DNA from: PHAA01 sp964494735 | GTDB lineage: Bacteria > Bacillota > Syntrophomonadia > Syntrophomonadales > Syntrophomonadaceae | DNA length: 6,716 nucleotides | NCBI GenBank assembly: GCA_964494735.1 | Contig: CAZBSD010000065.1 | Span: 1-6,716 of the forward strand | Direction: 5' to 3' | Shown here: positions 4,541 through 6,716 of the stretch, in pieces | Layout of the letters: each line of letters opens with the position of its first letter | How positions within the stretch are numbered: position 1 is the first letter of the stretch | Position numbers and translations under genes: made by a program | Notes under the pieces: generated by a model | Told to the model about the DNA's origin: nothing | The model's input: only the letters and a program-made list of their open reading frames with translations | The model's database searches: none

Positions 4541-6232
4541 TCATTTGGATTCCCTGCCCTGGCGTCGGAAGGCGTGCGGGGGAGGGGCTTTAATCTTGCG
4601 GCGCACCCGGGGACGGCCCATCCTGATCATCAATAGAGGCAACAGCAGAGCGGCTCCCAAGGCCCAGCGGGCCTCAACGTCCAATCCGTTAACTTTCAAA
4701 TAGGCGGCGGTAAATATCGCAAATCCGAATACCACTGCCGCAGCAATGTAGTAAGAAGCGCGGGTGTTGGCAGCCAGGGAGGCCTCCACGGCGGGTAGGG
4801 CAGCCTTGACGGTCAGATCACCTTTTTCCATGCGGCGCAGCACTTTTTCCGCCAGCGATGGGATCTCTATCAGAGAGGTCCCGAAGAGAGTAGTCTTCTC
4901 TTTGACCGCATCCCAAACCCCCGCCTCTTTACGGGCGAACCGGTTTAAGAAAGGTTTGGCCTCGTCCAGGAAATTGAAATCGGGGTTGAGGCCGATGCAA
5001 ATGCCATAAAGGGTGCCCAGCGCCCGACCCATAAAGGTGAACTGGGCAGGTATCTGGAATGGCTGCTCATACAGGAGCGATTCCAGATCCTTGAGAAAGC
5101 CGCTGAAATCGGCTTTGGAAAAGTCGATGCCCAGGCCCAGGGTTTCCTCCAGCAGGAGCCCCACCGCCCTGGCCACCAGATCCGTATCAGCATCATAACG
5201 CAGGAAGCCGATCTTCTTGAAATACCCCACCACCGCTACATTGTCGCGCTTGACGATGGCCAGCACCAGGTCGACCAACACCTCTTTCAAATCCTGGGGA
5301 ATGGAACCCACCATACCGAAGTCCAGCATCACCAGTTTACCTTCTGGGGTGACAAACAGGTTGCCGGGATGAGGGTCGGCGTGGAAGAAACCATCGGCCA
5401 GGATCTGGTTTATATAAGCCCGCAACAGAACCTGGGCCATCCGGTTACGGTCCACTCCCAGCCGGGACAGTTCCTCGTAATCGGTGATTTTGACCCCTTC
5501 CATGAATTGCATGGTCAACACCCGGCGGGTGGTATAATCCCAGTAGATGGCGGGGAAGAGGATATTCTCGTCTTCCGTGTTGGCGGCGATGGTCTCGGCG
5601 TTATGACCCTCCTTTATATAGTCCAGTTCGTCCAGCAGGGTTTCGGCAAATTCGGCGTAGATGGCATCCATATCGATCTTGCTTTCCCAGTCGGTCAGCC
5701 TCTTGATGACGTCGATGACCAGCGCGATAGCCTTCAGATCGATGCGGACCAGCTCCTCAATGCCGGGACGCTGGATCTTTATGGCCACCGTCTCTCCGCT
5801 GGTCAATACCCCCCGGTGTACTTGTCCCAGAGATGCCGATGCCACCGGCATCTCCTCGACGCTGGCATAGATCAGACCCAGGGCCCGGTCGAAGTCCAAT
5901 TCCGCCACTTGGCGCACCTCTTTGAAAGGAACCGGCTCGACTTCATCCTGCAGCCCGGTCAGTTCATTGATGGTGGCCTGGGGGAAAACATCCACCCGGG
6001 TGCTGAAGAACTGGCCTAGTTTGATCAGCAGTCCGCCCAGTTCCACGGCGGTGTGGCGGAAGCGGCGGGCTTCCGAGACAAATAGTTTTTGCCGGTGGGC
6101 CTGGGGCCAGTTGCGGCCGTGCCAGTATTTCTTATACTTGATCGAATAAAAGGCCCAGAATATCTGCAGGAACAGGTTTACCACCGTGTAGAACCTTTTT
6201 ATCCGTATCCAGGCAGTGCGATCTCGCATCAT
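4541..6232 (-). CDS. AarF/UbiB/ABC1-family atypical protein kinase-like membrane protein
   Basis: This 563-residue protein has the UbiB/ABC1 signature motifs: KLGQ at 71-74, the QDEVEP element near 95-100, the Ala/Ser-rich nucleotide-binding loop ASASLGQVHRG at 131-141 in place of a normal P-loop, AIKIQRPG with the candidate catalytic lysine K152, HADPHPGN at 284-291, and LDFG at 303-306. Two hydrophobic segments near 492-512 and 522-538 would anchor it in the membrane, followed by a basic tail. Family members support quinone biosynthesis (UbiB) or lipid handling; the client here is unknown, and no quinone genes are adjacent. Two adjacent ATG codons (6230-6232 and 6227-6229) are possible starts. 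GAGGG at 6236-6240 is three bases from the first and six from the second, so the second may be the true start. It is convergent with the ORP-like operon and divergent from the M50 gene. Confidence 0.92.
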   Translation of the reverse strand: MMRDRTAWIRIKRFYTVVNLFLQIFWAFYSIKYKKYWHGRNWPQAHRQKLFVSEARRFRHTAVELGGLLIKLGQFFSTRVDVFPQATINELTGLQDEVEPVPFKEVRQVAELDFDRALGLIYASVEEMPVASASLGQVHRGVLTSGETVAIKIQRPGIEELVRIDLKAIALVIDVIKRLTDWESKIDMDAIYAEFAETLLDELDYIKEGHNAETIAANTEDENILFPAIYWDYTTRRVLTMQFMEGVKITDYEELSRLGVDRNRMAQVLLRAYINQILADGFFHADPHPGNLFVTPEGKLVMLDFGMVGSIPQDLKEVLVDLVLAIVKRDNVAVVGYFKKIGFLRYDADTDLVARAVGLLLEETLGLGIDFSKADFSGFLKDLESLLYEQPFQIPAQFTFMGRALGTLYGICIGLNPDFNFLDEAKPFLNRFARKEAGVWDAVKEKTTLFGTSLIEIPSLAEKVLRRMEKGDLTVKAALPAVEASLAANTRASYYIAAAVVFGFAIFTAAYLKVNGLDVEARWALGAALLLPLLMIRMGRPRVRRKIKAPPPHAFRRQGRESK

Positions 6233-6261
6233 TAACCCTCATGTTTCAATTCGTTTCGCTA

Positions 6262-6270
6262 ATTATAACA
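6262..6270 (-). promoter_or_regulatory. Extended -10 promoter for the AarF/UbiB-type gene
   Basis: Read on the minus strand, 6270-6262 is TGTTATAAT: a perfect TATAAT preceded by the TGn extended -10 element. No convincing -35 box lies 16-18 bases upstream, which is usual for extended -10 promoters. The expected start near 6255 leaves a leader of about 23 nt containing the GAGGG ribosome binding site. Sequence match only. Confidence 0.5.
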
Positions 6271-6334
6271 GAGTTAAGGGGAGACTAGAAACGACGGGGA
6301 TGTACCCAGTTGGGCGTCATACTTTAGCAGATAA

Positions 6335-6343
6335 TGGTACAAT
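6335..6343 (+). promoter_or_regulatory. Extended -10 promoter for the M50 protease gene
   Basis: TGGTACAAT at 6335-6343 combines the TGn extension with TACAAT, one mismatch from consensus. No good -35 box is present at the normal distance. Transcription would start near 6350, just upstream of the AAGGGG ribosome binding site, giving a very short leader. It lies 65 bp from the opposing extended -10, so the two genes share a compact divergent control region. Confidence 0.42.
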
Positions 6344-6364
6344 AGGTCCATAAGGGGTGATGAT

Positions 6365-6716
6365 ATGAAAGGTTCATACGTTGTCGGCAGAGTCAGAGGA
6401 ATCGATATCGAAATTAATTTCAGCTGGTTCATCATTTTAGGGCTTATGACCTTTATGCTGGCCACCAGTTACTTCCCTCAGAATTACCCCGATTGGGGCC
6501 CGGCCTTGTTGTGGTCGATGGGCGCGGCGGTGTCCCTGCTCCTGTTCGGCTCAGTCCTGCTGCATGAGATGTGCCATTCACTGGTATCCATCAGCCTGGG
6601 TATGGCCGTGAATAAGATAACTTTGTTTATCTTCGGGGGTGTGGCTCAGATAGAAGGTGAGCCCGACCAGCCCATGAAAGAGCTGAAGATCGCCCTGGCT
6701 GGACCGGCCATGAGTG
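6365..6716 (+). CDS. Site-2 protease family (peptidase M50) membrane metalloprotease, 5' part
   Basis: The first 117 codons are present and the gene runs off the window. The protein is a polytopic zinc metalloprotease of the site-2 protease family, which cuts transmembrane segments of substrates such as anti-sigma factors. It starts MKGSYVVGRVRGIDIEINFS, typical of the short-N-terminus branch (SpoIVFB-like and relatives). A membrane helix at about 21-37 and another at about 48-66 lead into the HExxH zinc motif HEMCH at 67-71. FIFGGVAQIEGEP (88-100) and the start of a conserved AGPAMS stretch (112-117) follow. ATG 6365 has AAGGGG at 6352-6357, seven bases upstream. The second metal-ligand motif and any C-terminal CBS or PDZ domain would lie beyond the window, so the subfamily and substrate cannot be assigned. 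Confidence 0.9.
   Translation, partial: MKGSYVVGRVRGIDIEINFSWFIILGLMTFMLATSYFPQNYPDWGPALLWSMGAAVSLLLFGSVLLHEMCHSLVSISLGMAVNKITLFIFGGVAQIEGEPDQPMKELKIALAGPAMS

Noticed and set aside
5369..6019. Long plus-strand open frame of 216 codons inside the AarF/UbiB gene
   Set aside because: It is the shadow of a strongly motif-supported gene on the other strand; its translation shows no recognisable domain and it has no clear ribosome binding site.

Overview
The window reads as a chromosomal segment of an anaerobic, probably Gram-positive (Clostridia/Peptococcaceae-like) bacterium. The evidence is indirect: strong AGGAGG-type ribosome binding sites, GTG starts, a sigma-A type promoter, roughly balanced base composition, and anaerobe-typical Fe-S ATPase genes. 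I cannot name a genus. There are no RNA genes, mobile elements or CRISPR repeats. One run of Ns (2943-2965) is an assembly gap inside a gene.

Region 1 (1-4441) looks like one rightward operon. It begins with a near-consensus promoter (5-33) flanked by a 9-bp inverted repeat. Six genes follow: a glycine-rich DUF5320-type small protein; a DUF134/UPF0251 helix-turn-helix protein; a stand-alone NifX/ORP-type protein of the dinitrogenase iron-molybdenum cofactor family; two tandem MinD-like ATPases, each with an inserted two-cluster ferredoxin domain; and a Mrp/NBP35 ATPase fused to a second NifX/ORP domain (MrpORP architecture). A rho-independent terminator (4405-4441) closes the operon. The last four genes correspond in domain content to the orange-protein (ORP) gene set known from Desulfovibrio. 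The expected common theme is ATP- and redox-dependent handling of an Fe-S or Mo/Cu-S cluster, with a possible link to cell division. The Desulfovibrio set uses a sigma-54 activator. Here none is visible, and the DUF134 protein is the obvious candidate regulator.

Region 2 (4541-6232, minus strand) encodes an AarF/UbiB/ABC1-family atypical kinase with two C-terminal membrane segments, convergent with the ORP operon. Region 3 (6233-6364) is a short divergent promoter region with an extended -10 on each strand. Region 4 (6365 to the window end) is the 5' part of a site-2 protease family (M50) membrane metalloprotease.

The points most worth a second look are: a strong internal ribosome binding site at the exact Mrp/ORP domain junction, which could yield both a fusion and a free ORP-type protein; the inverted repeat around the operon promoter; the pairing of a DUF134 regulator with an ORP-type cluster; and the gap inside the second ATPase, whose stated length is wrong by frame and probably too short.
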